Shown here one piece after another: positions 31,813 through 44,145 of a stretch of DNA of 64,000 nt. How positions within the stretch are numbered: the first letter of the stretch is position 1; every line of letters begins with the position of its first letter. The position numbers and the translations under genes are program-made. Under the pieces are notes generated by a model. It did not search any database, had not been told where the DNA came from, and was given only the letters and a program-made list of their open reading frames with translations. Source of the DNA: Lepus europaeus (taxonomy: Eukaryota > Chordata > Mammalia > Lagomorpha > Leporidae); the NCBI RefSeq assembly GCF_033115175.1, contig NC_084827.1:174097401-174161400 (forward strand), given 5' to 3'.

Positions 31813-32785
31813 CTATCGGACTTGCCCCAAATGGTGGAGTGAGAAACGTGCCAGGGGATTCCAATACAATCCCATCAAGGTGGCATGTACCAATGCCATC
31901 TCACTAGCCCAAGTGATCAATTTCAGTTCACAATTGATCACACTGATAGGTCTAAGAATCAAAGGGATCACACAAACAAGACTAGTGTCTGCTAATACTA
32001 ACTGATAGAATCAAAAAGGGAGAGAATGATCCAACATGGGAAGCGGGATACACAGCAGACTCATAGAATGGCAGATGTCCTAAATAGCACTCTGGGCCTC
32101 AGAATCAGCCCTTAAGGCATTCGGATCTGGCTCAAGAGCCCATGAGAGTATTTTAGGCATGGAAAGCCAAGACACTCTGGAAAAGAAAAAAAAAAAAAAA
32201 AGACCTAAATGAAAGATCTCTGCGAGTGAAATCCCAGTGGAAAGAATGGGGCCATCAAAGAAGGAGGTACCTTTCTCTGGAGGGAGGAGAGAACTTCCAC
32301 TTTGACTATGACCCTGTTGGAATAAGATCGAAGTTGGTGAACTCAAAAGGCTTCCATAGCCTTGGCAACTCATGACTAGAGCCTAGGGAGATTACTGATG
32401 CCATGAACAGGAGTGTCAAATTGTTAAGTGCACAACAGGAGTCACTGTGTACTTACTTCTCATGTGGGATCTGTCCTTAATGTGTTGTCCAATGTGAAGT
32501 AATGCTATAACTAGTACTGAAATAGTATTTTACACTTTGTGTTTCTGTGGGTGCATACTGATGCAATCTCTACTTAATATATACTAAATCGATCGTCTGT
32601 ATATAAAGATAATTGAAAATGAATCTTGATGTGAATGGAATGGGAGAGGGAGCGGGAGATGGGAGGGGTGAGAGTGGGAGGGAAATTATGGGGGGGAAGC
32701 CATTGTAATCCATAAACAGTACTTTGGAAATTTATATTTACTAAATAAAAATAAATAAATAAAAAGAAAAAAAAGAGATCATATA
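31813..32785 (+). mobile_element. Rabbit-type L1, 5'-truncated, 3' UTR only
   Basis: About 970 bp of L1 3' UTR ending in the G-rich GGGAGAGGGAGCGGGAGATGGG tract and TTTATATTTACTAAATAAA, then an A-rich tail. Imperfect duplication around ATATGTGGACATCTAT (about 31797-31812) and AATGTAGACATCTAT (about 32788-32802). It shows what a normal rabbit L1 3' UTR looks like, for comparison with the mosaic element. Confidence 0.9.
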
Positions 32786-32984
32786 AAAAATGTAGACATC
32801 TATAACAGCAATTTTAAAAACACTGAGATATAAACTAATATACAGGTATAATATTTTAGCATTAAACTTATGAAAGTAACCTTATTTAGTGGTCTCATTT
32901 TATTAGCAGTGCTAACTATAAAACAGAATGTCTCAAATATCCATTTACATATGAGTATGTCTGCAGCCAAAGCCCAGGGCATAC

Positions 32985-33190
32985 ACAGTAATAACTAGTA
33001 TTCACAGTGTGCTCTCTGGTAAAAACCACTTTGTGTACATTAGATCCACCAACAACTCTGTAGATCAGAATGGATTATTATCTTCACTTTCACTTTCAAA
33101 TCCAGTAGCTAAGACAGGGTATGTTTACAGAATCACCCAAACATCTGCGTAGTGGCACTGAGACACAGAGCTCACACAGCAAAGTGTTGG
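32985..33190 (+). repeat. Possible MIR relic
   Basis: TTTGTGTACATTAGATCCACCAACAACTCTGTAGATCAGAATGG...TTATCTTCACTTTC and the following block follow MIR order loosely. Confidence 0.45.
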
Positions 33191-34719
33191 CATTGAAGCA
33201 ACATTGTGATGATTTATGAAGACAATGGCGCACATGAAACAGCCTATAAAGATACCTGCTGAACTTCTAGACCATTTTTCTATAAGCTGAGAGTGACTTT
33301 TAGTTGACACCATGTTTTCAGTGCTTTATTCATTAATTTCACATTTAGAATTCCCATATTTAGACTATTTAAGAGATAAATTGGCTTTACCAGGGCATCT
33401 GCCTCCCAACGAATTAACAGAATTGTATCATCTGCCACTTTTCTAAATCATATTCTCTTCTATGCTAATGTAAGCCCATTTTTTATTAAAATTATTTTCA
33501 TTTTAAAATTGCAGAAAGATCCAGAAGTTTTCTAAAACTCTGACAAAATGGAGTGCATATACATACACACACAGTATAATTTATTGAAACACAGAAACCA
33601 ACGACAATCAAACTTAATCCAAAGAACCACAGACTGTGGACGTCTTCCCAGCTTTTCCCGTGAACAAAGGAGCACAAGTATAATCGGCCAGTACGAATCC
33701 TGAATATTCCCTTCGTTCCGTCTTGCCAAGCACATAGTCACTGAGCCTGCAAAAAGAGGGTTATGTGTCTACTCCTCTCAAACGTGCCACTGCTTTGGGC
33801 CAAAAGCCACACCGAGTAGGTACTGGGGACTCCCATAACTTGCATATGCTCTCGGTTGCAATCTGCAACAGCAGATACAGGAGCTCGGGTGGACAGCCAA
33901 GCCCTTGATACAAGCTCACAACCCACAAACGTGATCCTTGGATGCCAGAGAATGGTGGATTCTCTGATTACAGCAGCTCCATCTCTGCTGCTTGACAGCA
34001 CAGCCTCTGCTCACCCACAGCTCTCGGCTAAATCTTCTCTATGATGATATGAGCTGGGCCTGCTCACACCTTCGTAAACAGGCCCCAGTAATGAGCTTCC
34101 CTGTGGTCCCCACAGGGTCTGACCAACACAAAATAGGTGTCGGAGGGTCTAATTTATGATGCTGGGGCAACTTTGGGAAGTCTGTGAAACTTCTGCTTTA
34201 TAGCCTTTGCAGGGTTGAAAAAGTTGTCTGAAACCCATGAGATTACACAAATATAAAGAAACACGGCTCACAAGCTGGCACTTAAAGAAAAATGGGAAAT
34301 GTTTTCCTAAACACAAGACAAAGAGAACTATCTAAACAGAATTTCCATAAAAATTGAAAGCAAAATGATAAAAGGATGCCCCAAGACAGCCTCCCCTCAG
34401 AATGACCCCTGTAAATCAGGCCTGCTGTGTTCCGGAATCCTGACCCAGGTCTGTGTGCTTTCTCATCTGAAGCCCGTTATCTACAGCAGGCCCACATATC
34501 TCCTGATTCTCCCTTAAGTTCTGCAAAGTTCATCATTACCCATAATGCTGACTAGAAGTCACTGAAAACCTCCTTAGGCTTTTAGAGAAGTGAAATTTGT
34601 TTTTATCTTCTTGCTCATTAAAAATTACTAATATTTTAATATTTCCATTAAAATATAATGTTATAAAAATTCATCTTATGGTTCTGATTTCCAGGGAAAA
34701 TAGAGCAAAAAGATTTTTT
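33191..34719. other. Intronic DNA without recognised content
   Basis: No SINE or L1 was seen. Short frames at 33738-34044 overlap on both strands without a domain. Confidence 0.45.
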
Positions 34720-35165
34720 TTTTTTAATTTGCCTGTGCCTGGCTTATTTCACTTAACAGAGTGATCTCCAGGTTCGTCCATGTTGCTACAAATGATAGGG
34801 ATGTGGAATCTAAAGAAGTTGAGTTCCCTAGGCAGAGACCAGAACAACAGCTCCCAGAGCCCAGGGGCTGGGGGGCGATGGGGAGAGGATGGCTGACAGG
34901 TACAAAGCTACAGTCGAATAAGAGGAATATGTTCTGGTGTTCTATGACACAGAAGGGTGATTATACTCAACAATACTGTACAGTATATGACTCAAAAGAG
35001 CTAGAAGAGAATATTTTGAATGTTCACATCACCAAGAAATGATACCTGTTTGAGATAATGGATAACCTAAATATCCTGAGTGGTTGATTACACAATGTAT
35101 AAAAGTACAGAAACATTATACTCCATAATTAGGGGCAATTATTAACTGTCAATTAAAAAAATAAT
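34720..35165 (+). mobile_element. Short old L1 3' end with 5' inversion
   Basis: 34730-34800 is L1 on the minus strand (GGCTTATTTCACTTAACAGAGTGATC, CCATGTTGCTACAAATGATAGGG). From 34801 it is L1 on the + strand (ATGTGGAATCTAAAGAAGTTGA to CCATAATTAGGGGCAATTATTAACTGTCAATTAAAAAAA). In an intact L1 these blocks are nearly adjacent and collinear, so this is a typical 5' inversion. Confidence 0.75.
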
Positions 35166-37020
35166 TACCTTAAAATATTGGATCAGTTAGGCTACATATG
35201 CAACCATAGCCCCTGTGCAAATGGTATCACATTGTATGTAAATAACAATAAGTAGAGCAAAGGGCACTATATGTGCAGATGTCTGTATCAACAACTGTTC
35301 TGGATTAACTTTCCTCATGTAGGCACCCTCTCTTTCATACTCCTCTAGGGGCATGCCATGCCTATAAGAACACAGGGTGTGATGTGCAAGCCTGTCTCCG
35401 TAGGTTCCGCCACCAACAGAGCTGTGCACCACGGTCAGAGCCAGTTAATGAGAATCCTGTTATCCTGCCCAATGATGAAAGAGACGAATGTTTTCTAGAT
35501 GAATAGGTCCCTTCTGAGTTCCATCCTTAACAGTTGCAATCTCCCAGAGCCACAAAGTAGACAGGAAACACTAAGCCACAAAATTGGTCACTAAATTTGG
35601 CCAAAATGGTACACAGACTTTTTTAAAGCCACTGCCACCCAGGATGTTAGAACAAAGAGCCTTGGAAAACGGCATGAAGAGTCTTCATGAGGAGTTACAG
35701 CAAGTTGGAAATATGTAATAAATGTGAGCACTCTCTACGGTTGCAGAAACAGGCAGAGGGCAGAAATTTATAATAAATGAATCATTCTGAGAAAAATAAA
35801 CACCAAAAAATGAAAATTTTCCCCATGTGTCATTCAATGGCATAAACTGATCCCTCTAGCATGGATACTTGCAATCCGTGTAAATGGGCTTTGCCCAACC
35901 CCACTGAAGAACATATTTGAGAATACTGACAGTGTGTGTGAAAGCACATAGAGGCTCTGCAACCACAGCGCCAGCCAGAGCGTCTACAGCACTAACAGTG
36001 TCAAATCAGGAGGGACCAGTGTCCTCAGAAGCTCTCCTCCTGACCCATGAGCTTTCCAGTACCGCAGCCAGCTCTTCATTCATGAATCACTATGCCCTGC
36101 TCATTAGTGGCAAAATACTGTCTGGCATTCTGGGTGAACAGGCACTGTTCCTGCCTCTTGATGGCCAGTCCATATTTCATTCTGACTTGAAAAGCTCCTC
36201 TTTAGAACCTTCCAGAACTCATGCTAGGATGGAAATGACAATGACAAGGGCAACTAACCCAGGACGTGAGATGGGAATGGACCATCAGGTGAGAGTCCAT
36301 ACACCTGATTCCCTAGGACTCTCCAGCCTTCCAAGCTGCATAAACCTGCTTTCATTAGCTTCACTTCATTCCAGTTTACTACTGGGTTTCTCAAAGGTGA
36401 CACATCCTGATCAAAGATTCTCTGGAGGCCTCTCTTGTGGTATAGAATATCTTTCTGTTCTTCCATTGTTTGTGGGTGACTTCCTCTCTCCCAGCTGATA
36501 TAAAATGATATGATGTACATAGGGTATGAAGAAAACTCAACCAAGAATCCTAATAGCCTCTGGGTTACACGGCACAAGATGAAAAAAAGAAAAAAACACT
36601 CAACCCTGGAACAGACATCAGAGTCAAACTCTTCACTCATGTTGACCCCACCTGCACAGTTCAGAGAAAGCAGAAAGGGAAAAATACAGAGATTTATGCT
36701 CCCACGTTGAGTCCCCTCCTTCCTTGCTGGTCATGGAAGATCAAGGCCCCATGAGGTCCTCTAAAGAGTGGAGATCTATGCATCAATGACCTGATAGAGC
36801 AATATGTAAGCAGATTTGCTAATCATTACCATGAACCAGCATTATGTGCCTTAAACTGTGAAGAATGCACTGAAATACAAACTCTGTTCATGGGGCAATC
36901 TATGAAATTTTGTCAGCAAAATAATAAATTCGGAAGTTCAAGAAGAGTGGAGAGGGAAGACAGGGAAGGATCAACTGGAAGCAATGCCTGCTTTCTGGGA
37001 GCCAACAGCAACAGCAGCAA
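35166..37020. other. Intronic DNA without recognised gene
   Basis: No SINE or L1 was identified. A 193-codon + frame at 35917-36498 has no domain and biased serine/leucine content. 36825-36960 may hold an L2 fragment. Confidence 0.45.
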
Positions 37021-37024
37021 GGGC

Positions 37025-37230
37025 AGCCGCTAAGCCTTACCCAGGGCTTGCTTTACTCCAGGTAGTGGGCTGAATGCTTTATGCAGATCAGTAATCCCAC
37101 TAACAATTCTACAAAGTAGGCTCCATGACATCAAATTCTATAGATCAGAGAGGTGGGAAGAGATTAAGTAACTTTTCCAAGACCAGAGTGACCAGGAATT
37201 GAACCTTGGCAGCAGGACCTGAACCCCTTG
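37025..37230 (+). repeat. MIR SINE relic
   Basis: GGTAGTGGGCTGAATGCTTTATGCAGATCAGTAATCCCAC, then GAGAGGTGGGAAGAGATTAAGTAACTTTTCCAAGACC, then GAATTGAACC, in MIR + order. Confidence 0.8.
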
Positions 37231-37258
37231 TCATATGTGTGGCATTCCAGCTGTCCTT

Positions 37259-37317
37259 TTTTTTTTTAAGATTTATTTATTTATTTGAAAGTCAGAGTTA
37301 CACAGAGAGAGAAGGAG

Positions 37318-37369
<52 letters not shown>

Positions 37370-37623
37370 TTCCATCCACTGGTTCACTCCCCAGATGGCC
37401 ACAACTGCCAAATCTGTGCCTATCAGAAGCCAGGAGCCAGAAGCTTCTTCCAGGTCTCCCACGTGGGTGCAGGGGCCCAAGGACTTGGGCCATCTTCTAC
37501 TGTTTTCCCAGGCCATAGCAGAGAGCTGGATCGGAAGTGGAGCAGCCAGGACTCAAACTGGTTCCCACATGGGATGCCGGCACTGCAGGCGGCTTCACCC
37601 ACTATGCCACAGCACCGGCCCCT
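37259..37623 (-). mobile_element. CSINE with 11-bp TSD and long (GA)n
   Basis: Minus-strand copy from a TTTATTTATTTATTTGAAAGTCAG end to a CTATGCCACAGCACCGGCCCC head. Duplication CAGCTGTCCTT at 37248-37258 and 37624-37634. GA run of about 45 bp at 37324-37368. The 170-codon frame across it is SINE read-through. Confidence 0.94.
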
Positions 37624-37634
37624 CAGCTGTCCTT

Positions 37635-38507
37635 CTAATTGACAGTCCCTTTAGACTTGTGGTCAGCCTGCAAGTGTGTTCGAGACTGGCTCCTCTAGAG
37701 GTCACTGCCCAGTCCTAGCATCACCCAACATGGAGTTGAGCAGCCTTAAACAGCCCTCTTGGATCCTGGAGTAACCCACAACAAGAGCAAAGCAAAATGG
37801 TAGACCATGAACTATTTTCCATATTTCAAAAGGGCTGGAAAATGTATTTTGTGAAAATAGCTATCTTGTTGAACATTTTATAGCAAATAATTAATTCATA
37901 TTTTCCTAATGTAATTTGTTGGGCAAATGAAGTAATTTAAACATAGTGTCCCTGATGGAAGATGTGTACCCATCACATTGGAAAACAATGAGCAAAATCA
38001 GCTACTCATTTTCCACTGAGAGGCCAATGACTGTCCCAGGGCCCACAACCAATAGAATCAGGCTTTGGGTTTATGTCCACCTTTCAGAAAAATGTTCCCT
38101 CCAACTCAGCATGTGACTGCCAGATCCAACTCCTCTAACAATACTACCAGGTATTGTGAGCTTTGACTCCAAATTTCTCCTTGGCTGGACCACGGTGTCG
38201 AGTTGTTTTGTCAAACATCAGTAAATGTTGGTGTTCAGGTGGTTTAATTGTGACTGAATAATGTATATCACTCTTCACTGAGTCTTATCCAAACAGCTGA
38301 AGATCTTAATTTAAAAATAAGAGATTCCCAAGAAGGAGGAATTCTGCCCCCAGAAGCCTTCACACTCAAGATTTCAACATCATTCTGTAGGCCTCCTGTT
38401 GCATGCACGCCCTAAAGATTTTTGGATTTGCCAATCCCCCAAATAGCATGCATGAGTCATTCCTTGAAAATTCCTTAAAACATTTTTCTGTGTCGCTATC
38501 TCTGTGT
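37635..38507. other. Intronic DNA without recognised content
   Basis: No repeat signature was found before the CA microsatellite. Confidence 0.4.
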
Positions 38508-38534
38508 ATTCACACACACACACACACACACACG
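38508..38534. repeat. (CA)n microsatellite
   Basis: About 12 CA units. A matching (GT)n run lies at 38930-38948 on the other side of the split element, so the two runs are in inverted orientation. Confidence 0.9.
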
Positions 38535-38540
38535 AAGGTA

Positions 38541-38920
38541 TTCCCAAAGTTTCATGGAAAGTGGAATGAAAATATAAGTTGGGGCCAATGTTGTGTTGTA
38601 GCAGATAAAGTCATTGCCTGTGATGCTGGCATCCCATCTGGGCATCATGATATTCCTGCTCCATTTCTGATCCAACTCTCTGCAAATGGTCTGAGAAAAA
38701 CAGCAGTAGATGGCCCAAGTGTTGGGCCCCTACCACCCATGTGGGATACTTGGATGAAGCTCCTGGCCCAGTCCTGGCCAGAGAACCAGCAAACGGAAGA
38801 TTCTCTCTATATATATCTCCCTCCCTCCCTCCATGTAATTCTGAATTTCAAATAAATAAGTCATTTTTTTAAAAAAAAATTTAAGTTTAAAGTGTACTTT
38901 TCCATGAACCTTCCAAAGCC
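38541..38920. mobile_element. Short element with inverted ends, split by CSINE
   Basis: The left arm (CCAAAGTTTCATGGAAAGT at 38544) is the inverted complement of the right arm (ACTTTTCCATGAACC...CCAAAGCC, to about 38920). AAGTTTA-type sequence occurs inside. A second, uninterrupted copy is at 55968-56088. It looks like a small non-autonomous DNA transposon, perhaps Tc1/mariner-like. The family is not named. Confidence 0.45.
38580..38880 (+). mobile_element. CSINE inside the inverted-end element
   Basis: TTGGGGCCAATGTTGTGTTGTAGCAG head, a body with a deletion after AAGCTCCTGGCCCAGTCCTGG, and a TTCAAATAAATAAGTC tail. Confidence 0.88.
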
Positions 38921-38949
38921 TCCTTCTCGTGTGTGTGTGTGTGTGTGTT

Positions 38950-39835
38950 TCTGCATCTGTTGGCTCTGTTTCTCTAGAGACTCCTGACTAACCATTGTTT
39001 CAGGTGTATTTTTACTGCCTAAAAGCACAGTACTGTATCAGCTTCTCAGTGCAGAAACTGGCTGCACTCCTTCCATCATCTTCTCAGAAGGCCTCCTTAC
39101 CAACGCTGTCTCCATGTAGAGACATTAAAGTTATGTTTTCCTAGAAGAAAATGGAATGTGGGAGAGGCTTTGAAAACTGATTCACGATGGCTGGTAATTG
39201 TCTCTCAAATCTTAGTCCAACAACCTCAAAGAAACAGACACTTAGGCAAATGACAGTGATAAACTTCAGACTTGAAAATCAAATTCTTTAGCATACAACG
39301 ATTTCATGAATGTTCACTGACCACCTACTAGGAACCAACAGTGTTCTAAACAGAAAGATATATAGGGAACAAAATTTTTAAAACTCTCTGCCCTACTGGT
39401 GCTTGCACACTGACTGCTTACCACGAAGGTTACAGAATTCAATGTGATGTGTAAGGTTGGCTTTAAGGAGATGAGCATGCAAATGGCTTGATAAGCACCT
39501 TCCACAAACCTAGAAGACTCCCCTTGGATTCCTAAAGGTCTTTCTCCTCATCTGGCACAACTAGGATGAAAGATTTACATGATGAGTTCACTGCTTGGAT
39601 CAAGCTGGGTCCCGGAAAGGCTCATTAGTCTTTATATGCACTGTAGTTTGGCTTCTTGAGATGCAGCTATTATAGACCAGATGGTTGAGGGGCTTTGGAA
39701 GTTTGCCCTGGGAGAGGGGAAGGTGGGAGGGAGCTGGGAAAACACCAAGACAGAAGACCCAAGCCAGAAGTTATCTTTAATCTTGCAGTAAAATTCCAAG
39801 TTGTGTTAGACTACCAAGTATGTGTATATGTATGT
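38950..39835. other. Intronic DNA; possible L2 fragment
   Basis: Around 39305-39410, GTTCACTGACCACCTACTAGGAACC...CTCTCTGCCCTACTGG resembles an L2 3' fragment. Nothing else was recognised. Confidence 0.4.
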
Positions 39836-39897
39836 CTGTCTATCTATCTATCTATCTATCCATCCATCCATCCATCCATCCATCCATCTATCTATCT
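39836..39897. repeat. Compound (TCTA)n(TCCA)n microsatellite
   Basis: About six TCTA-type units, then seven ATCC units, then TCTA again, directly beside the decayed SINE that follows. Confidence 0.92.
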
Positions 39898-40110
39898 GAG
39901 AGGAAGAAAGAGAGAGTGAAAGACACTGAGAAAAATGGGGGCAGATAGACAGGGAGAGCTCGTGACTTTAGTTTACTCCCCAAATGCCCACATAGCCAGG
40001 GCTGGGTTAGGCAATGGCTACGAACTCAGTGAAGGTCTCCCTTCTGGGTGACAGGGATCCAACGACTTGAGACATCACTGCTGCCTTCAAGAATCTGCAT
40101 TAGTCCACTA
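39893..40110 (-). mobile_element. CSINE fragment, old
   Basis: GAGAGGAAGAAAGAGAGAG tail side and CATAGCCAGGGCTGGGTTAGGC, CTGCTGCCTTCAAGAATCTGC body in minus orientation. Head missing. Confidence 0.7.
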
Positions 40111-40401
40111 TCTACTTTAGCTTTTTTTCCCTCTCTCTTCTTATTTTTGAGACATTAATAGCAAGTTTTCCCAGTGTTTAATTTTTCATCATTCTATTGC
40201 AACAAATTCCTGATAATTCAAGAGCCAAAACCAACTTGACTCCACTCTTTTGCTGCACAGATGATGATTCTGATACCCAGGGAATTAAGGACACATTCTA
40301 AATCACAGGGCTGGTCTCTAAAGAGCAAGACATGAAGCACAAGTCCTCCACCCCAAGGCCAAGGTTCCTTCCATGACTCCAATCTCTACCTTACAAGGGT
40401 T

Positions 40402-40588
40402 TGGACTTCTTCCAGGTCTCTCACATGGGTGGCAAGGGACCAAACACTTAAGCCATCTTCTGCTGTTTTTCCCAAGCCATTATCAAGGAGCTGGATCAGA
40501 ACTGGAACAGCGGGACATGAACTAGCGCCCATATGAGAAGTTAGCATTGCAGGCAGTGGCTTTATCTTCTACTCCTCAACACCAGCTC
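40402..40588 (-). mobile_element. CSINE fragment (head half)
   Basis: CTTCTTCCAGGTCTCTCACATGGG to GCATTGCAGGCAGTGGCTTTATC. It contains the 5' half only, with the tail side missing. Confidence 0.82.
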
Positions 40589-41476
40589 TCTTTTCTCATT
40601 CTTATATTATGAGCATTTTATTCTGGCCATTTCTTCAAATGTACATGCTGAGACCACGGCCTGGTCAGGGACATGGAAAAGTGACAGATACTCTACCAGG
40701 GCTTGTTAAACGTTCTGAAAAGGCCATTTCACTATCCTTCCCCTGAGAAACATTTGCCAAGCCTAGGGATTGAAACTGTGATGCTGGCATCAATAAGTGA
40801 AAGATGGAGACAGTATGCATAGTTAATACTCAGATATCATATCCCTAAGAATTTTTAAACACTGTCTTACAAAGCAGACAATTCTTATTTCAAAGAATGT
40901 TTCCGGGAAACAAATACTCTAAAACAAATGTTATATGAGTAAGCTTGGCCCCCACCCTGCCCCTGTGCATTGTGTAGCTCACATGACATCCCTCAACAAA
41001 GACAGCTGATAGCTTAGAACCTGAGGGGACTGGCCTCAGCTTGGAGCAGAACTGGGTGTCACCTCAGACTGTAGGAGCCCCAGGCTTTCTCCTCTGCCCT
41101 GCAGGCAGGTGGTTTTGGAGGGAGACTAGGAATGTTTTCATGTGGAGTGTGTCTTGAGGCATTTCTGGGGTCTGTTTTTTCAGCAGAGCTCCTTCACCTA
41201 AATCAGGCTAAGAGTGGACCCAGTTGCCCTGTGGCTATACTGGGAGAGGGGCCAGTTGTTGTCGCTGCCCATAAGGCTACCCTTCAAACTCCCCCTCACC
41301 TTATATTTGCTCAGACAGGCTTGGTGGGCTGACCAGGAGGTAGGGAATGAGCCTGGCTACCTAGACCAACCCTACCTCTACCTTTAACAGCAAGCTTCTG
41401 TTATTCCAAAATGAGACTGTCATGACCCAGAAAGGTTTACAGACCCCTTTTTAATGTTTTAAAAATATTCTCAACA
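40589..41476. other. Intronic DNA without recognised content
   Basis: No repeat signature was seen. 40960-41340 is locally GC-richer. Confidence 0.4.
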
Positions 41477-41805
41477 GGGGCCAGTACTGTGGTATAGCAG
41501 GTTAAAGCCCTGGCCTGCAGTGCCAGCATCCCACATGGACACTGGTTCAACTCTCAGCTGTTCTACTTCCAATCCAGCTCCTGCCAATGCACCTGGGAGA
41601 GCAGCAGAGGATGGCCCAAGTCCCTGGGCCCCTGCATCCACATGGCAGACCTGGAAGGAGATCCTGGCTGCTGGCTTTGGATCAGCTCCGCTCCAGCCAT
41701 TGTGGCCATCTGGGGAGTGAGCCAGCAGATGGAAGACCTCTCTCTCTCCTCCACCCCTCTCTGCAACTCTTTCAAATAAATAAAATAAATCTTTAAAAAA
41801 TACAT
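41477..41805 (+). mobile_element. CSINE
   Basis: GGGGCCAGTACTGTGGTATAGCAGG head, complete body, CTTTCAAATAAATAAAATAAATC tail. The 141-codon minus frame through it is SINE read-through. Confidence 0.93.
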
Positions 41806-42980
41806 TATTAACAATGCTAGCAGTGGAGTACAGACTTTCCAAAGTGTCTATCATCTGTAGCAAATTATGTACATGACCTGAGTGGGTGATACTCATTTAT
41901 CTTAGCAGGTTTCTTAATTTCCTTACTGAGAATATTTTTTTAAACAATTGCTTAGTACTTTCCCCAAGTATTCGCATGGGTTGATAGAATCTACACACAC
42001 AGGAATAGGATTTTTTTTTTATTATGTAACTGTGTATTATAGGGGAAAAAGCAAACTTACCAATTATTGAAGAATAATTTAGTACTATTTCTAAACTCTA
42101 ACAAAAAGATGAACACTGTTTCAGCTATTAAGTACAGTATTTATTTCCCAATTAGGTATTTAAGTGGAAGATCCATTCCTCTTATCCATATTACAACTTA
42201 TTTTTAATGATGCAGAGTGATCTGAGATTCCATGTCCCATCGTGCACTTATTAAGCAGTCCAATGTGCAATTTAGCCCGTCAATTGGCTCTGGGAGGTAT
42301 GAAGCTTGGAAATATTGCCATTGTCACTGCCAAAGACGGAAGCAATTTATCTGGAATGCACTGAAGTGTGCCCCTGAAGACAAAGTCACTTAATAAAAAT
42401 GACACTACACTGAAACACATAGTCCCTCATCTGGCCCTTTCTGGCGAGCCAAGCTTAAGATGGTCAAATCCTGGCTGTTCCATCCAGTGGCAGAGGAACA
42501 ATTTATTTCATGACAAGTCTGATACCTCCCCCTCTGCCTTCTAATCAGTAGAGCATATGAAAGAGGCACAGGAACTCAGCAGAGCTCTCTAGGCCCTCGA
42601 ATGTTCACAATGAGAAAAGTCTCTAAATGATAAATCAATATCAGGCACACTGCTTGAGAGTCATCTTGACAAATGGATTCAAGAGAAAAACACAGTGGCA
42701 GGTGAAAAATGTCACCAAGGTTAGTCCTTGTGGCACTTTATCAATTCATTTCCTTGGTGCACAACTCATTAGAAATGAGCCACAAAAGACATTAAACATT
42801 TAGAAGGAATAATGTTGAGACAACATGCCATTGGAAGTAATAAAATAAACATGGATATCTACCCGCTAGAAGTCTAGAGCTATTAATAGGAAGCCAGTGA
42901 AGGTTTTAAACAAGACAAGGAGAGGTGCACCAGGACTAACTAAACATAGGATGATTATGGATTTCACATAAATGAAGATG
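41806..42980. other. Repeat-free intronic DNA
   Basis: About 1.2 kb without any visible SINE or L1. 42200-42450 looks like single-copy DNA of even composition. Possible conserved non-coding sequence, unproven. Confidence 0.4.
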
Positions 42981-42984
42981 CGTT

Positions 42985-43620
42985 CAAATTAAAACCCTTA
43001 CATGAATGTTCATAGCAGCTTTATTTGGAATAGCCCCAAACTGGAAGCTGTCCAGATACCCTTCAACAAGTGAATGGTTAAGTAAACTGTGATACACCAT
43101 AGCACGGAACACTAATCATTCATAAAAAAGAATGAACTCATCAGACATGTGACGACTGGGACAAACCTCCCGGGAATTATGTTACATGAAAAGGCCAATC
43201 TCAAAAAGTGGGAGACTCAGATGGAGTTTTTGCCACCTGAGTTCTGTCTGGCCCAGTCTCAGCTGTTTTGTGGATATGGAAAGTGAGCAAGCAGATGGAA
43301 GATATTCTCTCTCTCGTTCTCTCTCTCTCTCTCTCTCTTTGCCTTTCAAATAAATAAATCTTTAAAGAAAAACTTAAATGGCATACGATATGATTTCATT
43401 CATATATCCTTTCATTACAAGAAAATTTTTGAAATGGAGAACAGAATAGCTTTTTCCATGGGGTGAAGGAAGGGGCACGGAGTGGGAGAGAGATTGGTGC
43501 AGTTTTAATAGAGGGATCCTTGTTGTGGTAGATGTGTTTAGTTAAAATTGAGAATCCAGACATCGTGATATGAAAGGTGGAGATCCCAAGTGATGTAGCA
43601 ACCACCGTGCCAAACACCCA
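42985..43620 (+). mobile_element. Old L1 3' end, split by CSINE
   Basis: Left arm: ATGAATGTTCATAGCAGCTTTATTTGG, CAACAAGTGAATGGTTAAGTAAAC, AAAAAAGAATGAACTCATCAG. Right arm from 43373: TGATTTCATTCATATATCC and a decayed 3' UTR. No coding capacity. Confidence 0.75.
43200..43372 (+). mobile_element. CSINE fragment (3' half)
   Basis: GTGGGAGACTCAGATGGAG, GTGAGCAAGCAGATGG, a (CT)n run and GCCTTTCAAATAAATAAATC. The head is missing. Confidence 0.85.
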
Positions 43621-44145
43621 TCCCAGAAATTTTTTAAAACTATCTTTAATTTATAATTATTTATAAATTTTATACTATATTTAGGTTTTTCCTCAACAAT
43701 CAATATTGATACCAATTGCAGGATAACTCAAATCAGAGAAATATTTACATCTAAATACATATGGCAACAGAAAATAATTTTTGAAAATTTCAATTGTTTA
43801 TATATTCTTCTTGCAGAGGAAATATGGTAGTATGGGAAATAACTGATTAAACAACATTTCTGAAAACCACTATCTCCCTTTATGGGAGACAAGGGAAAGC
43901 TATCCTAGAAAAGTAAGAAAAGACCAAGTCTAACCTGCTCATCAATTTGTTATTAGACCTGCTGTTTGCTAGCAGGTAAATCCTTATCTATGGAATGCTT
44001 TTTGAGGGATGCATCTGTTTGATTAGATTGTGGTAAACAAATCTGAAATGTGTATATGTAACACTAGGTTTTCAGGACAATGTCTCACAAGCTATGTAAC
44101 TAAGTAAAAAAGAGAAAAGTCTCAACACTAAACAAGGCTGTCTTT
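43621..44145. other. No gene or repeat recognised
   Basis: AT-rich intronic gap. Confidence 0.4.

Noticed and set aside
35917..36498. 193-codon + strand open frame, longest outside repeats
   Set aside because: No recognisable domain, low-complexity Ser/Leu content, no splice or promoter context. Likely chance.
37206..37718. 170-codon + strand open frame
   Set aside because: Consists of MIR, CSINE and (GA)n read-through (Arg-Glu repeats). No gene.
39836..39897. CRISPR-like array
   Set aside because: A tetranucleotide microsatellite without spacers, in a mammalian intron.
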